From: Margaritispora aquatica
Taxonomy: Eukaryota; Ascomycota; Leotiomycetes; Helotiales; Discinellaceae
Direction: 5' to 3'
Length of the DNA stretch: 64,000 bases
Assembly: GCA_007644065.1 (NCBI GenBank)
Contig: VJWN01000019.1
Span: forward strand, 434,001 to 498,000
Of this stretch, positions 50,301 through 61,339 are shown in pieces (positions within the stretch are counted from its first letter, which is position 1; the number at the start of each line of letters is the position of its first letter). A program made the position numbers and the translations under genes. A model generated the notes under the pieces. The model was given only the letters and a program-made list of their open reading frames with translations, did not search any database and had not been told where the DNA came from.

Positions 50301-50660
50301 AAATCAAATCGATCTTCAGTTCCTGAGAGAACTACCATTCATTATCATTGTCTGATTTTTGGGCGTACGAAAATACACAAGGTGTGTAGCTAGCTCTCTT
50401 GTTTGTTGACCCAGGTCTGCGGCGCATCTAAAGATATTCGGCTGGCATGGGAGAAGAACGAATTCGATTTGATATGCAGACCACAATCAATTCAATTGAG
50501 TTTCTTCTCTATGCGTGGTCTGACGTTCGGGTGTTGCATTTCAAGCTTTCAATTATTCAATTAGACAACAGCATATGCTAATTACAATTGCGTTATAGTC
50601 CTTCCAGTCGCATCTTCTCTGCAAACCAGCTCAAATCCACTCAGATCTCCATCTGTCAAT
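44374..50660. other. 6.3 kb gene desert
   Basis: The largest gap in the window. 44.4-46.5 kb is rich in simple sequence: GATGTTGAT/GTTGGTGTT words near 45100-45140, GGTT repeats, GTAGGTGGGTAGG near 45750. 46.7-49.9 kb has ordinary composition and no repeats, with short frames on both strands but none with a start, splice pattern or motif I can defend. (CAT)n lies at 48056-48073. The last 700 bp are C-rich and A-rich and probably the promoter and leader of the GH17 gene. Confidence 0.6.
45411..45434. repeat. (GGTT)n microsatellite
   Basis: About six GGTT units. Confidence 0.92.
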
Positions 50661-52133
50661 ATGAAGACCTCTTGTTTGGCAATCGCCGCAGTTTCACTGC
50701 TTCAAATTGTGTCAGCTCAGCCGTACCGTAAGGCCGTTTGTCAATTGTATTCTATTAAGTCTAACACATTTTCAGGTCGCCGCCATGTTCATGGGGTTGA
50801 GCACCAAAATGCCAAGAAGGAAAATGTAGTTGTTACTGTCATTGATACTGTCTATGCCGAGGCAACTGAAATTCCTGAGGTGGTTGTTTATGTCGACCAA
50901 GATGGCAACCCGGTCTCAACCACTACCGAGTACAGAAAGAACTCTCAAACCGCCTGGAGCACCGATTTTGGAGCAGCGCCAACAGAAGCTCCTGTGGCTC
51001 CCTCTCCGTCCTCCACCAGCGTTCCTGTTGTAGAGAGCGTCCAAGCCGTTGTTGCCAGCACCCCAACACCAGAGCCATCCAGCACCACCACCATTATTGT
51101 TCAGGAAGTTCAAAGCACCCCTCAAGCTGCCCCAGTGGCCACCACCCCAGAGTATACTCCAGTGGCAGTCGTACCAACCACTGAAGCCCAAGCCGCTTCC
51201 CCAGCCCCTACTACAGAAGCTCAGGCTGGTGCCCCAGCCGTTGTCACGACTGCCGAAGCCGCTCCAGTTGTAGCCACTACTGCTCAAGCTGCAGTTGCAT
51301 CAGCCTCGTCTTCTGCTGGTTCTGGAACTGCTGCAGGCAGTGGCTTCGGTCTTGTTTACTCTCCATACAACGCCGACGGTACTTGCAAGACTCAAACCCA
51401 GGTCAACAAGGATTTCGAGCCCATCAGTGGATACAGCACAATCAGAATTTACGGAACTGATTGCAACCAAGTTGCCACCGTTTTGTCTGTCTGCAAATCG
51501 AAAGGCATGAAGTTGTTTGCTGGTGTCTACCACATTGAAGCAGTTGTTAGCGAGATCGGAACCATCGTTGCTGCTGCATCAGGTGACTGGAGCTACTTTG
51601 AGACTATTTCTATTGGTAACGAGCTTGTCAACTCAGGATCTGCATCAGTAGTTGATGTTGTTGCTGCTATCGATAAAGCCCGTGCCCTTCTCAAGGTCGC
51701 TGGTTATACTGGAAATGTCGTTACCGTTGACACTCTTGTGGCTGCCAGAGCCAACCCAGCTCTCTGTGATGCTTCCGATTTCTGTGCCGTCAACTGCCAT
51801 CCTTTCTTCGACGGTAACTACGTTGCTGCGGATTCCGGAAAATTCTTGAGCGATATGATTCCCACCCTATCTGCTGTCTTGGCAAACAAGAACCAGAAGA
51901 TTGTCATCACCGAGACTGGATGGCCATGGCAGGGATCAGCAAATGGCAAGGCAGTTCCATCCTTGGAGAATCAATCTGCTGCCCTCAGCTCCATCAGGTC
52001 CAGGTTCGCATCCAGCCCAAGCTCCGTCATTCTCTTCACAGCCTATAACGATATGTGGAAGAAGAACAACGCAGCTCAATTCGGAGCCGAGCAGTTCTGG
52101 GGAATGGGTGGCGCCAATGCCCCCTCCAGTTAG
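50661..52133 (+). CDS. secreted GH17 wall glucanase/transglycosylase, SCW4/SCW10/MP65-like
   Basis: Exons 50661-50727 and 50776-52133; 474 aa. The 48 nt intron (GTAAGG donor, TCTAACAC branch, TTTTCAG acceptor) is open and in frame, so an unspliced reading adds 16 residues (after QPYR) that look unlike the family. Signal peptide MKTSCLAIAAVSLLQIVSA, then VVVTVIDTVYAEATE and VVVYVDQDGNPVSTTTE as in SCW/MP65 proteins, a Ser/Thr/Ala/Pro-rich linker to about residue 205, and the GH17 domain from GFGLVYSPYNADGTCKT. Acid/base Glu in ISIGNELVNSG (about E305), nucleophile in VITETGWPWQG (about E402). No GPI signal is seen, so it is probably secreted or held non-covalently in the wall. It probably trims or links beta-1,3-glucan. 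BtgE-like proteins are an alternative name for the same wider family. Confidence 0.9.
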   Translation: MKTSCLAIAAVSLLQIVSAQPYRKAVCQLYSIKSNTFSGRRHVHGVEHQNAKKENVVVTVIDTVYAEATEIPEVVVYVDQDGNPVSTTTEYRKNSQTAWSTDFGAAPTEAPVAPSPSSTSVPVVESVQAVVASTPTPEPSSTTTIIVQEVQSTPQAAPVATTPEYTPVAVVPTTEAQAASPAPTTEAQAGAPAVVTTAEAAPVVATTAQAAVASASSSAGSGTAAGSGFGLVYSPYNADGTCKTQTQVNKDFEPISGYSTIRIYGTDCNQVATVLSVCKSKGMKLFAGVYHIEAVVSEIGTIVAAASGDWSYFETISIGNELVNSGSASVVDVVAAIDKARALLKVAGYTGNVVTVDTLVAARANPALCDASDFCAVNCHPFFDGNYVAADSGKFLSDMIPTLSAVLANKNQKIVITETGWPWQGSANGKAVPSLENQSAALSSIRSRFASSPSSVILFTAYNDMWKKNNAAQFGAEQFWGMGGANAPSS

Positions 52134-53103
52134 ATATCCACAGAACGGTTATGACTCTCATGCATACTCTTCTTTTGGTTCTTTACTACTTCACTTCTTT
52201 GCTCTTTTGCAACTTCATTGGTAAATATTGGAAGGTGCAAGGGCAGCCGGATTGCGAATGCACCTGGACTTTCACGGATGGCTATCACAATGACGATTGA
52301 CTTGGCGTTGGGCTTTTTACGAACACACACATAGACACGGCGGGCGACCTGCAATGATCCTGTCCTTTCCTGCGGAAGACATGGAGATTTGAATCCTGCT
52401 GTCCTCAGGGTGGTTGGGTACATATTATGGAAAAATAGAGGGCCTAGGCTTTGACCTACTTGCCTTGCCTTTTTATTGTTTGATGTCTATTTGCGGGCGA
52501 GATGAGAAACATGAGATGTGGAACTCGATGATGATCAAGGGGAACAACACATTCATCAATTTTTGGAAGGTGGTTTAAGGAAAAGAAAAAAGAAAACTTC
52601 AGAGAACACTTTCTTGTACATACTTCTCTTATGGAATGATATAAAATGAGGATGGTTCTGGGAACGACGATAGAAATTCAACTTCACGTATCACACCAAA
52701 TTGACTGAAACCTGGCCTGAAAAATTGAGTGACTTATGGGGATATGCTCTACGTGTAAGTGCGGCTTGGTAAAGTGTTTATAATGGAAGTATGTTTGGTT
52801 GGGCTCGAAGATTGTGTAGCTTATAGCTAGGTTGTCTTCTAAAACATAGTATTAATACTATGAATCTAGGATTGTGAATAATTTGAATTGCAAGCAATGT
52901 GTCCTTGCATTAGGGTATCTCGTAGCCACTTTATTCTCATCCATGCCAGTCAACAATAGAAAGTTGATTGTCCCGCCATTATGCTCTTGGGGAAAAGGCA
53001 ACCAGCTAGGACTAAGCACTTTCTCCATCGTCCACAGCCGTCCGTCTGTCATTCATTTTCGTAACTTCGTGTCGTAAGGTACGATTCATGACTTATATGT
53101 CCG
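52134..53103. other. intergenic between convergent GH17 gene and OTU1
   Basis: 970 bp, two 3' UTRs and spacer. No gene, repeat or RNA recognised. Confidence 0.6.
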
Positions 53104-54230
53104 TTATGCAGATCCTGTAGGTATCTCCTGCATGTCATAATGCCCCGTTGCCATCGCATGACCCGATGCCTGGCCCTCGCCATAGGAAACCACACCGCAG
53201 TCATTACATTTGATAGGCATTCCACCCGTATCAGTGAAATAGCCTTGCTTCTGCAGCCGCCTGCACAGCTCAAGCGCATGTGTGAGGATCACGTCGTCGT
53301 TGGACGGCCACACCCGGACGTCGTAGTCAGGCGAAGACGTCGATTTCGTATAGGGTGGGTATGAAGGCGATTGCACGATCGTGTCATAGTGAATCCCCGA
53401 ATACACCAGGATGCAGCGCGTGCTGGCGCCCTCGTTGAACTTGTCCACCCGCAGGGACTTAACGTCTATGCTGCAGATCTCGACCTCGAAGTGCTTGGCC
53501 AGCAGCTGCATCTCCACGGCGCCGCCCCAGGCGTCTTGCGTCTGGATCCACCGGCAGTAATCGTCTGGCGACTGCTCGAGAACTACTTGCGTGTAGGTCT
53601 CGGGGTCGTTCTGGATGGCGCTTGCGACGAGGGAGCGGAGCTCGGGCATCGATTGATCGTCGCCTGGTACGATGGCCGTGCCAAAGGCGCGGAAGAGACA
53701 CGAGTTATCGTCGGGCATTACTCGTAGCACTGAGAGGGGAGGTTAGCTGTTGTGACATTTTTAGGGTGGTGGTGATGGTGGTAGAGAGATATACCCAGAG
53801 TTGCTTCTCTCTCTGGCATGGGTATCTCTGGGACTTCTTTTCCAGACATGTCTTTCTTCTTCAGTGCGATGGGTCTTACTTGTTTCCTTGGAGCTGGAGA
53901 CGAAGTTCCATCTGCAAAAGAGAAGTCGCTTGCATTGTGCGAGACTGGTGCTGGCTTCTGTGTAACTTCTGGTGTCTTGCTAACAGGTTCTGTGTCCTCT
54001 CTTGCACTGATGGTGAGTTGTTCGCCGTTCAACTTCACTTCTAGCTCGTTTAGAGGTAGGGTCTTTGGGCTTTGTGAGAGAAGGAGGGGCTTGGGTGGGT
54101 AGCCATATTTTACGTCGAAGGCTTGGAGGTTCGTTTTTAAAGTTATTTCTGATATTAGATCGTTGATTGTTGCGTCTTCTGAGAGGGTTATGGTCGATGC
54201 GCCGCCTGGAGCTCGCAGGCGGATTCGCAT
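53104..54230 (-). CDS. OTU1: ubiquitin thioesterase OTU1 (YOD1)
   Basis: Deubiquitinase that works with the Cdc48/p97 segregase in ER-associated degradation. Exons 53795-54230 and 53104-53729, 65 nt intron, 353 aa. Start chosen at 54230 (MRIRLRAPGG) because the family begins with a UBX-like ubiquitin fold here; an in-frame ATG at 54359 would add 43 residues of uncharacteristic sequence. OTU core: catalytic PDDNSCLFRAFG (D153, C156) and IHYDTIV (H259). C-terminal C2H2 zinc finger: C320, C323, H336, H342 (KCNDCG ... GHAMATGHYDM). Length and order match yeast Otu1 and human YOD1. It diverges from the RSC subunit across 319 bp. Confidence 0.95.
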
Positions 54231-54549
54231 GTCGAAGTGAGGGGTGGGTGGTGATAGAACGTATACGTGAAGTATCTCAGCGCCCACGATGAATTTAAAT
54301 AATGAAGAAAGAGCTCTTGGAAGGCGAGTACCTGGAAGTATATAAAGAGAAATGGTCAAACAAGTTCATTACTTTGTCACTCTTGTGTCATCCAGACTTT
54401 GGAGAGTGGCGAGGCTGTGACGCAAGGCTTGGCACGTGATTCTTGCTTTGACGCGGAAAGCTCGCCGTCGCGACTTCCACATTCGAGAGCAGAGTTGACA
54501 CAACAGATTGTTCACTACAAGTTCTGAGAAATACTTTGACACTTTCAGA
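54231..54549. promoter_or_regulatory. divergent promoter OTU1 / RSC subunit
   Basis: 319 bp between start codons. Contains a perfect CACGTG E-box at 54433-54438 (Cbf1/bHLH type site) about 115 bp from the RSC start and 200 bp from the OTU1 start. Function inferred. Confidence 0.4.
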
Positions 54550-57472
54550 ATGGCGTCGCAAACCCCTGATCCCCCTGCGCCAGCATCGGATGTCAAAGTT
54601 GAAGAAAATGCCGTTGCTGGATCTGATGCGACACCAACGAGCAATCCAGGTCGACCACCTGGGCATTATGTTTATATTTCTGGAACAACACTCAAGAAGA
54701 AGGACTTTGATGTGATGACCCGATTCATTCATACAATTGTCAGCTATCGGGATAAAGAGTGCGTGTTCTTGAAACCCCAGAATGCGCTGCAGCGCAAAAG
54801 ATGGAGCTAATTCAATTCACAGTGGTTATGATATCTCGAATCCCTTCCATCGATGTGTTAGTAAAAGGGTGCTCCCTGACTATCATGAGATCATCAAGGA
54901 GCCAATTGCCATTAGTACAATGAAGGTAAGCTTAACGAGCCTGGTCAATCCTTCTCTTTCAGATTTTAACACCAACACAGGCCAAAATAGCCAAGAAGCA
55001 ATACCTCTCATTCCAGGAATTCATTCGCGACTGGGCCTTGGTTTTTCACAATGCACAGGTATACAACCGACCTTCCGCTGGCGTGTACCGCGATGCGGTC
55101 AACCTTCGAGAGGTAGTCAAGGAGGAACTTCAGAAGCTAGTCGTGGAAGGCTATTTGACAGCTGAAGGTGCCGAATTTCCAGATATGGGTCCCATCCCGG
55201 AAGTTGAGGACTCCCCTCCGCCAAATCCAGAAGACGAGGAGGAGGCCGAAGCGGAGGCTGAGGATGAAGACGACGATGATGAGGAAGACGAAGAGGATGA
55301 AGAATCGGACGAGGATAGACCACGAAAGGGCAAAGGCAAAAAGGCTCGAAGAAGCTCAGCACCTGCTAAGCGTGAGGGAAAGGTTGTTGAGGGAAGCAAA
55401 GAAGATCCCGAAGCCCAGAAGAAGAGAGGCCGACCACCGAAGGTTCACACTCCCATGGAGGCACGGATCAACAACCTACTCAAAGGAATGAGGAAGTTTA
55501 AAACTGGCAGTGATCTCAAGATCTTGCCATTTGAGAAGCTCCCAGATAAAACCGCGATGCCAGAGTACTACCAGGAAATTAAGAATCCCATTGCCATGGA
55601 CTTGATCAAGAGGAAGGCTAAGCGTAAGAAGTACCAATCTGTAGAGGCCGCACTTAAAGATCTTGAACTTATGTTTGAGAATGCAAAATCCTACAATCTG
55701 GAGGACAGCCAGGTCTATAAAGATGCAGTGGAATTACAAGTCCAGGCTAGACTTCTAGCTGAGCAAGAGAAGAAGAAGCCCGATAGCGATTTCGTTGACG
55801 AGGATGGCCGCCTTCCACTCCTTGAGATTATGTATAATGGCGAGGTATGGAAGGTTGGTGACTGGATCCACTTGCGAAATGCCAACGATTCAACAAAGCC
55901 TATCGTCGCTCAGATATACCGCACATGGCAAGATCCCAATGGCCAGAAATGGATTAATGCTTGTTGGTACTATCGCCCAGAATGGACCGTTCATCGTTAT
56001 GAGAAACATTTCTGGGAGAATGAAGTGGTTAAGACTGGACAATACCGAGATCATAAGGTCGAAGAAATCGATGATCGATGTTTCGTCATGTTCTTCACTC
56101 GCTACAACAAAGGCCGTCCCCGTGGACTAGATCCTGAGAAGGAAGTCTATGTCTGTGAAGCTCGTTACAACGAGGAGAAACACAAGCTCAACAAAATCAA
56201 AACATGGGCAAGTTGTGTTCCTGATGAGGTTAGAGAGAAAGACTATGAGATGGACTTGTTTGATGCTCCACGGAAGATGAAGAAGTTACCAAGTCCTATT
56301 CAGCACATGCTTAAAGAGGATGCAAAAGAGGACGACCCTTTGCCAAAGCCTTCTTGGGGACAGCCCAATGCACCACCAATTGTTGGAGCTGTCCACAAGC
56401 GTCCTCGGGAGCAAAACGTACGTCAACAATTATCTAACAACTTAACAAACACTGACATAAACAGGAATCACCACCGCCAGAGCCCACCCCTTCGCCCCCA
56501 CCCGAGGCGGCACCCGTGCGCCGCCCAACAACCATTGAGCTTCCCCGATATGATTCTCAAGGAGATGTCTCTATGTCAGGGACTCCCGTAGCACCAATGC
56601 CTTCACCTCATATAAGTTCAAATACTGTACAGACACCATACGGTCAGCAGTTTGCTCAAACTCGTCCATCCGCGTCTCCAGCTCCACTGGTTCAGCAACA
56701 CTCTTACAACTCCCGTACCTCCATAGAACCCCGCGTGGTACAAGCTCCGACACCTCATCACCAATCTCAGCACAACTATGGGCAGTATGCCCCAGCGCCA
56801 ACTCCTGTTGCGCAGCATGTTTCCACCCCCCAGGCCAATTACAGCAACTATCAAAGTCATACGATGCCGCGTCCAGTGGCTCCAGTTCAACACCACTCAC
56901 ACGGAAATGCTAGCAATGCTTACAATCCACCTCGACAAATTGAGGTTTATACACTGGCTGAAGCTGGCAACGCCGCCATTCCAGCAGATATTCGGGCTCA
57001 ATTTCACCATGATGACGCTGGCAAGATAATTTTCTATACGTCACCTCCACTGGATATCCAGCCTGTGCCAGAAGCCGCTGCAACTCTTGGTCATAGTCTT
57101 CGCTATTTGGCTGACAAGGCCCGCTCTCGAGAAGCGGATGAGAAGAAGCGGAAGGCTCATGAGATTGAGCTGGAAGAGGCAGCTAATGCCAAGTTCAAGC
57201 AGTTGAAGGTTGAAGGAGAGACTCAGAAGGATTCGGTCACAGATGAGAAGTTGGACATCCTAAGTGCCTGGCATGCCAAGATGGAAAATGGTACCAACGA
57301 GCTGTATAAGCAGCTTCATGGTGAAAATTGGCAGGAAGCTCGGGAGCGAGATCTTGCTAAGTTGGCCGTTTTGCAAGAGCAGACTTTTAATAAATTGAAG
57401 GACAACAGTGACTTTCAAAAGAAGAGAGCTCAAGAGAAAGAGGTGAAAATCACTGCCTTTAAATGGATTTAG
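54550..57472 (+). CDS. RSC1: RSC chromatin-remodelling subunit with two bromodomains, AT hook and BAH (Rsc1/Rsc2 type)
   Basis: Nuclear subunit of the RSC ATP-dependent remodeller; bromodomains read acetyl-lysine and the BAH domain binds histones. Exons 54550-54758, 54823-54925, 54981-56417 and 56465-57472; 918 aa. Bromodomain 1 at about 50-150 (LPDYHEIIKEPIAISTMK, then VFHNAQVYNRPSAGVYRDA), an acidic Glu/Asp stretch, AT hook KKRGRPPK near 255, bromodomain 2 at about 265-355 (MPEYYQEIKNPIAMDLIK, FENAKSYNLEDS), BAH at about 385-505 (YNGEVWKVGDWIHLRN, WYYRPEWTVHRYEKHFWENEVV split by position, FTRYNKGRPRG). The C-terminus is Gln/Pro-rich and ends in a charged helix. Rsc1 and Rsc2 arose in yeast duplication, so one symbol stands for both. 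All four exons are needed for an intact bromodomain 1. Confidence 0.94.
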
Positions 57473-57882
57473 TAAGGTGGTCTCTTGATCTTCGCGAGCT
57501 CACTGAGCTTCGTGTATTTTTATGGATGGATCTGTTTTGATAGATTAGGGGAGTTCAGAGCGAAAGGGCTATAGGAAAGGCCCAAAATAGATACCACATG
57601 AATCAAGAAATATACAGAACAAACACTTTCCAAATGACTTTGCCCTCTACTCGTGTCCTCGCATGAGCGCTTGCCTGTATATTCCTCCATTGGCTCGAAG
57701 ACGCCATAGTGCACAATAATTATGCAAGGCTACGATGCCAAGCTCTCTTATCATTCGGGACCCCTGCGTTACCTCGTCGACGCCGATCACTAAGGTGCAG
57801 CTCCCACATCTTCCTTCCACTCGTGCTCACGCTGGTCCTTGACAACATCGACATAGCTACTGCGAGAGGCAATTCGTTTACA
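57473..57882. other. intergenic RSC subunit / aminopeptidase
   Basis: 410 bp between tandem genes, 3' UTR plus promoter. No other feature seen. Confidence 0.6.
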
Positions 57883-59522
57883 ATGCTTCAAATTATTCCT
57901 CTTCTGGCCCTGGCAGCTGTTGCTGGAGCTTCACCAACTCAAGAGATCTTGGGTGAGACAACAGCTCAAATCCACATTGACTCTAAGGACTTGGTGAGCT
58001 CCGAAGGCATCCAGAAGCACATTACCAAAGCTGGACTCAAGAAGCGGGCGGAAGATCTGTTCAAGATTGCTGAGAAGAGCTTCGATGAGTATAATCACCC
58101 TACTAGAGTGATTGGGAGTGAAGGTTGGTCATAACAGTCTGCCGCCCACGCTCAGCAATGTATACTGATATATTACTCATAGGGCACCTTGCAACAGTCG
58201 ACTACATTTATGCTACTCTTGCAGAGCTGGGTGACTACTATGAACTCTCGAACCAGACATTCCCTGCCGTTGTTGGATCTGTGTTTGAGCAGAAGCTCCT
58301 GCTGGGTGATAAGGAGCCCAAGTCCGCTCAGGCTATGAGTCTTACACCACCTACCAAGAATGGAAAGCAAGCCGTGTTTGGACCTTTGATTCTGGTTGCC
58401 AATGAGGGATGTGATGCTTCGGACTATCCTTCCGAAGTCAAAGGCGCAATTGCGTTCATCAAGCGTGGTGTTTGCGCCTTTGGAGATAAATCATCTGCGG
58501 CTGGCAGAGCAGGAGCTGTAGCTGCCGTGGTCTATAACAACTACAAGGGTGACTTTGGAGGAACTCTTGGTGCGCCTTCGGACAGCAATGTCGCTACTTT
58601 CGGAATTTCCCTTGAGGATGCAGAGCCATACATCAAGGAGTTGAAGGAGGGCAAAACCGTCGAGTCCTCTGCTTACATCGACTCCAACGTTCGCATAACC
58701 GGCACCACAAACATCATTGCCCAAACCAAGGGTGGCGATCAAATGAACTGTGTCATGCTTGGAGGTCACAGTGACAGTGTTGACGCAGGTCCAGGTATCA
58801 ATGACGATGGCACAGGAACTCTGACCCTCCTCGAAGTCGCAACTGCGCTCACAAACTTCAAAGTCAACAACTGCGTCCGCTTCGCCTGGTGGGCTGGAGA
58901 GGAGGAAGGTCTCCTTGGCTCTGACTACTATGTTTCCCAGCTTTCAGCAACAGAGAACATGAAGATTCGTCTCTTCATGGATTACGACATGCTTGCTTCC
59001 CCTAACTATGCTTATCAAGTCTACAATGCGAACAACAAGGCCAACCCAGTTGGAAGCGAGGAACTGCGGGAGTTGTACACCAACTTCTACGAGGAGAAGG
59101 GCCAGAACTACACCTTTATTCCCTTTGATGGACGTAGCGACTATGCAGCTTTCATCTCCAATGGCATTCCAGGTGGTGGTATTGCAACTGGAGCTGAGGG
59201 CGTCAAGACTAAAGAGGAGGTTGAGATGTTTGGAGGTGATGCTGGTGTTTGGTATGATCACTGCTATCATCAATTGTGTGATGACCTTACCAACCTCAAC
59301 TATGAGGCGTGGGAGCTCAATGCTAAGGTATTTCACACCGGATCCCGCTTTTAGATGTTGTCATTCACTAATCATTACTAGTTGGTTGCCCACTCTGCTG
59401 CTGTGTATGCTTTGTCATTCGATGGCTTCCCTACAAGAAAGACTATCGATGTTGCTGCAAAGTATGTTGCTCCAAAGCGTGAGGTGCGAAACAGCAAGAT
59501 GTTGGTCGTGGAATCTATCTAG
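57883..59522 (+). CDS. secreted/vacuolar M28 zinc aminopeptidase with PA domain (aminopeptidase Y, Lap2 type)
   Basis: Exons 57883-58123, 58183-59327 and 59382-59522; 508 aa. Signal peptide MLQIIPLLALAAVAGASP, a propeptide-like N-terminal part, a PA domain (about 130-240, GPLILVANEGCDASDYP, FIKRGVCAFGDKSSAAGRAG) and the M28 catalytic domain. Co-catalytic zinc ligands by family alignment: H276 in GGHSDSV, D288 in GINDDGTG, E320/E321 in WAGEEEGLLGS, D347 in FMDYDML and H440/H443 in YDHCYHQLCDD. It removes N-terminal residues from peptides outside the cell or in the vacuole. The first intron donor GTTGGT is unusual; the phase and the conserved GHLATVDYI after it support the junction. Confidence 0.93.
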
Positions 59523-59912
59523 ATTGATTGGATGTCTTTTCTGAGCGTTGTACTGTATTTTGAGCTTGTATAATTTCGAGATATCCATCGCAGTTGAGGT
59601 AGACATAACTTCCATATATATTTGATTATACAAATTGAATTTCGTTCTCTGCAGGCTCGGTCCGTTTAGCTCAAAGTTTCGCTCCAGGGAGAAGAGCCAT
59701 GCCTTGCTTCCCTCCTTTCAGTCTCAGACACAATATTGATCTTTAGATATTGAGAGCAGCTTGCGATTCCTGCTCCAGCACTTCCTTGACTTCAATCAAG
59801 CAGTCTTTTAGTGTTATGATGGAGCCTGAGCTGGCAAGTGACAGCTCCTAACATGGGCTAGTGGTCTAACACCTCGAGCGCATTCATCTGCCATCGGAAA
59901 TCAAGACCAATC
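59523..59912. other. intergenic, aminopeptidase 3' side
   Basis: 390 bp, 3' UTR and spacer; nothing recognised. Confidence 0.5.
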
Positions 59913-60939
59913 GTGGAGCAATCACCTTCATATGCCTATTCATTCCTTGACGACTTCGACTCCACAAGGCTACTAGAGTTGAGGACAATGATCCGTTCAA
60001 TCTCACGAATGCCAAGATCACATGCAACTTTTGCCAGTCTCCATTTCAATCTATCCCACGCTGCTCCTCTCCGAGCACGCGTATGCTTGGGGTGACACAA
60101 AGACTAAGCCAATCACTCTCAACAATCTCCCTTCGAAGCCCGAGTTAATATGTGTAATGCTTTGGTATACTTGAGTTTGACAGGCTATGGATCTCCAATG
60201 AGAGATGAGGAGAACCCCAAGCCAAGTACAGGCTCAAATGGCCCTGGATTGATGGTCTTTGCATTGATCGGAGCAATACTCAAGAGAGAAACCATCAAGT
60301 CAGACCCATGGGAAAACTACACCCCAAGACTAGCAAAGTCCTTATGTGGCTAGGTTGTGCGCGAGATACTAATTAATGGCAATATTGGAATTCCTAGCTT
60401 CTGCGAGAACTTTCAAAGTATCATAATCACAAAGATGAATAAATTGTAACAGATGTTCTCAATAACTATGCTGTTAGCTTGGTCTCCTTTCTGTTCCCCT
60501 TTCTGGAACTTCTATACTGGAGGCGCGTCTGGATTATCCAATAAGTCTGTCTAGCCTCGTCTAATATCACTGTTCTCTGCGATATCTGGTGCATAAGCTG
60601 GGCAGCACTTCGAAGCATACGATTGTCCATGAACATTTTGCCGATGGTGCGACAATATTAGAAGAGATATTATCCTGAGTTCTCGAGACAACGAAGTCAC
60701 ATACTACAATGCTAGGCTTTTACTTTGGATCAACATCGGGTGAAGCCAAGAAGGATCATGTGGAGGCTTTGATCGCTACCTGCGAGAACTCAATCTGTCT
60801 TGATTCTCGGGAGAAGTTCTATGCCCTTCCTGGACTTGGAGAAGATTCCAGGCATTCCAAATTCCGAATTGACTGTACCGAATCTCTTTTTGAGGTTTAC
60901 ACGGATACGATATATTTCTGTACACGACCCAGGGCTTAG
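59913..60939 (+). pseudogene. decayed HET-domain (heterokaryon incompatibility) gene
   Basis: HET-domain signatures survive in order but in different frames. YAWGD is at 60082-60096; FEARVNMCNALVYL follows from 60132 in a shifted frame; WPWIDGLCIDRSNTQERN starts at 60239 in the third frame, followed by SKVLMWLG up to a TAA stop at 60374-60376. Downstream, SREKFYALPGLGEDSRHSKF and VYTDTIYF, typical of the segment after the HET domain (the DPRDKVYALLGL motif), lie in another frame within 60709-60939. No single frame covers the domain and no splice sites I can see rejoin it, so it is non-functional as read. In intact relatives the domain triggers vegetative incompatibility cell death. Ends of the relic are approximate; the C-terminal part is probably lost. 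Confidence 0.8.
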
Positions 60940-61339
60940 GAAGTGTGAAAACACGACGCGTTGTTGCATTTAGCTAGATATTACAACGAACAATCAACAA
61001 CTACACCGAGATGCAGATAGCCGTAGACAGGTATCACGGTAGCAGCTACACTGCCACCAACGACCCTGTTCACTTGACAGGGAAGGTAAGAGGCGAATCC
61101 ATAAATGTTAGTAAATCTTGTGACCGAAAAAACCTACGTGGCTTTTTGCACAAGTATTTTGAATCCCCGCACCGCAAATATACAGTGCACTGCATCCTCA
61201 AGGACACAAAAAAAGCTCAAGCCCACCATCACTGGCAACTTTTTTGTCTCTTTCGGTAATTCTCTTGTGTTTCCCCCAGAACATCAGAGTTGAGCTGAGC
61301 CATTGTGGATAAAGTGTCAGTCATGATTGATTTTTGAGT
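60940..61339. other. intergenic, HET relic 3' side
   Basis: 400 bp with short frames only; possibly further eroded HET gene sequence, not recognisable. Confidence 0.4.
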
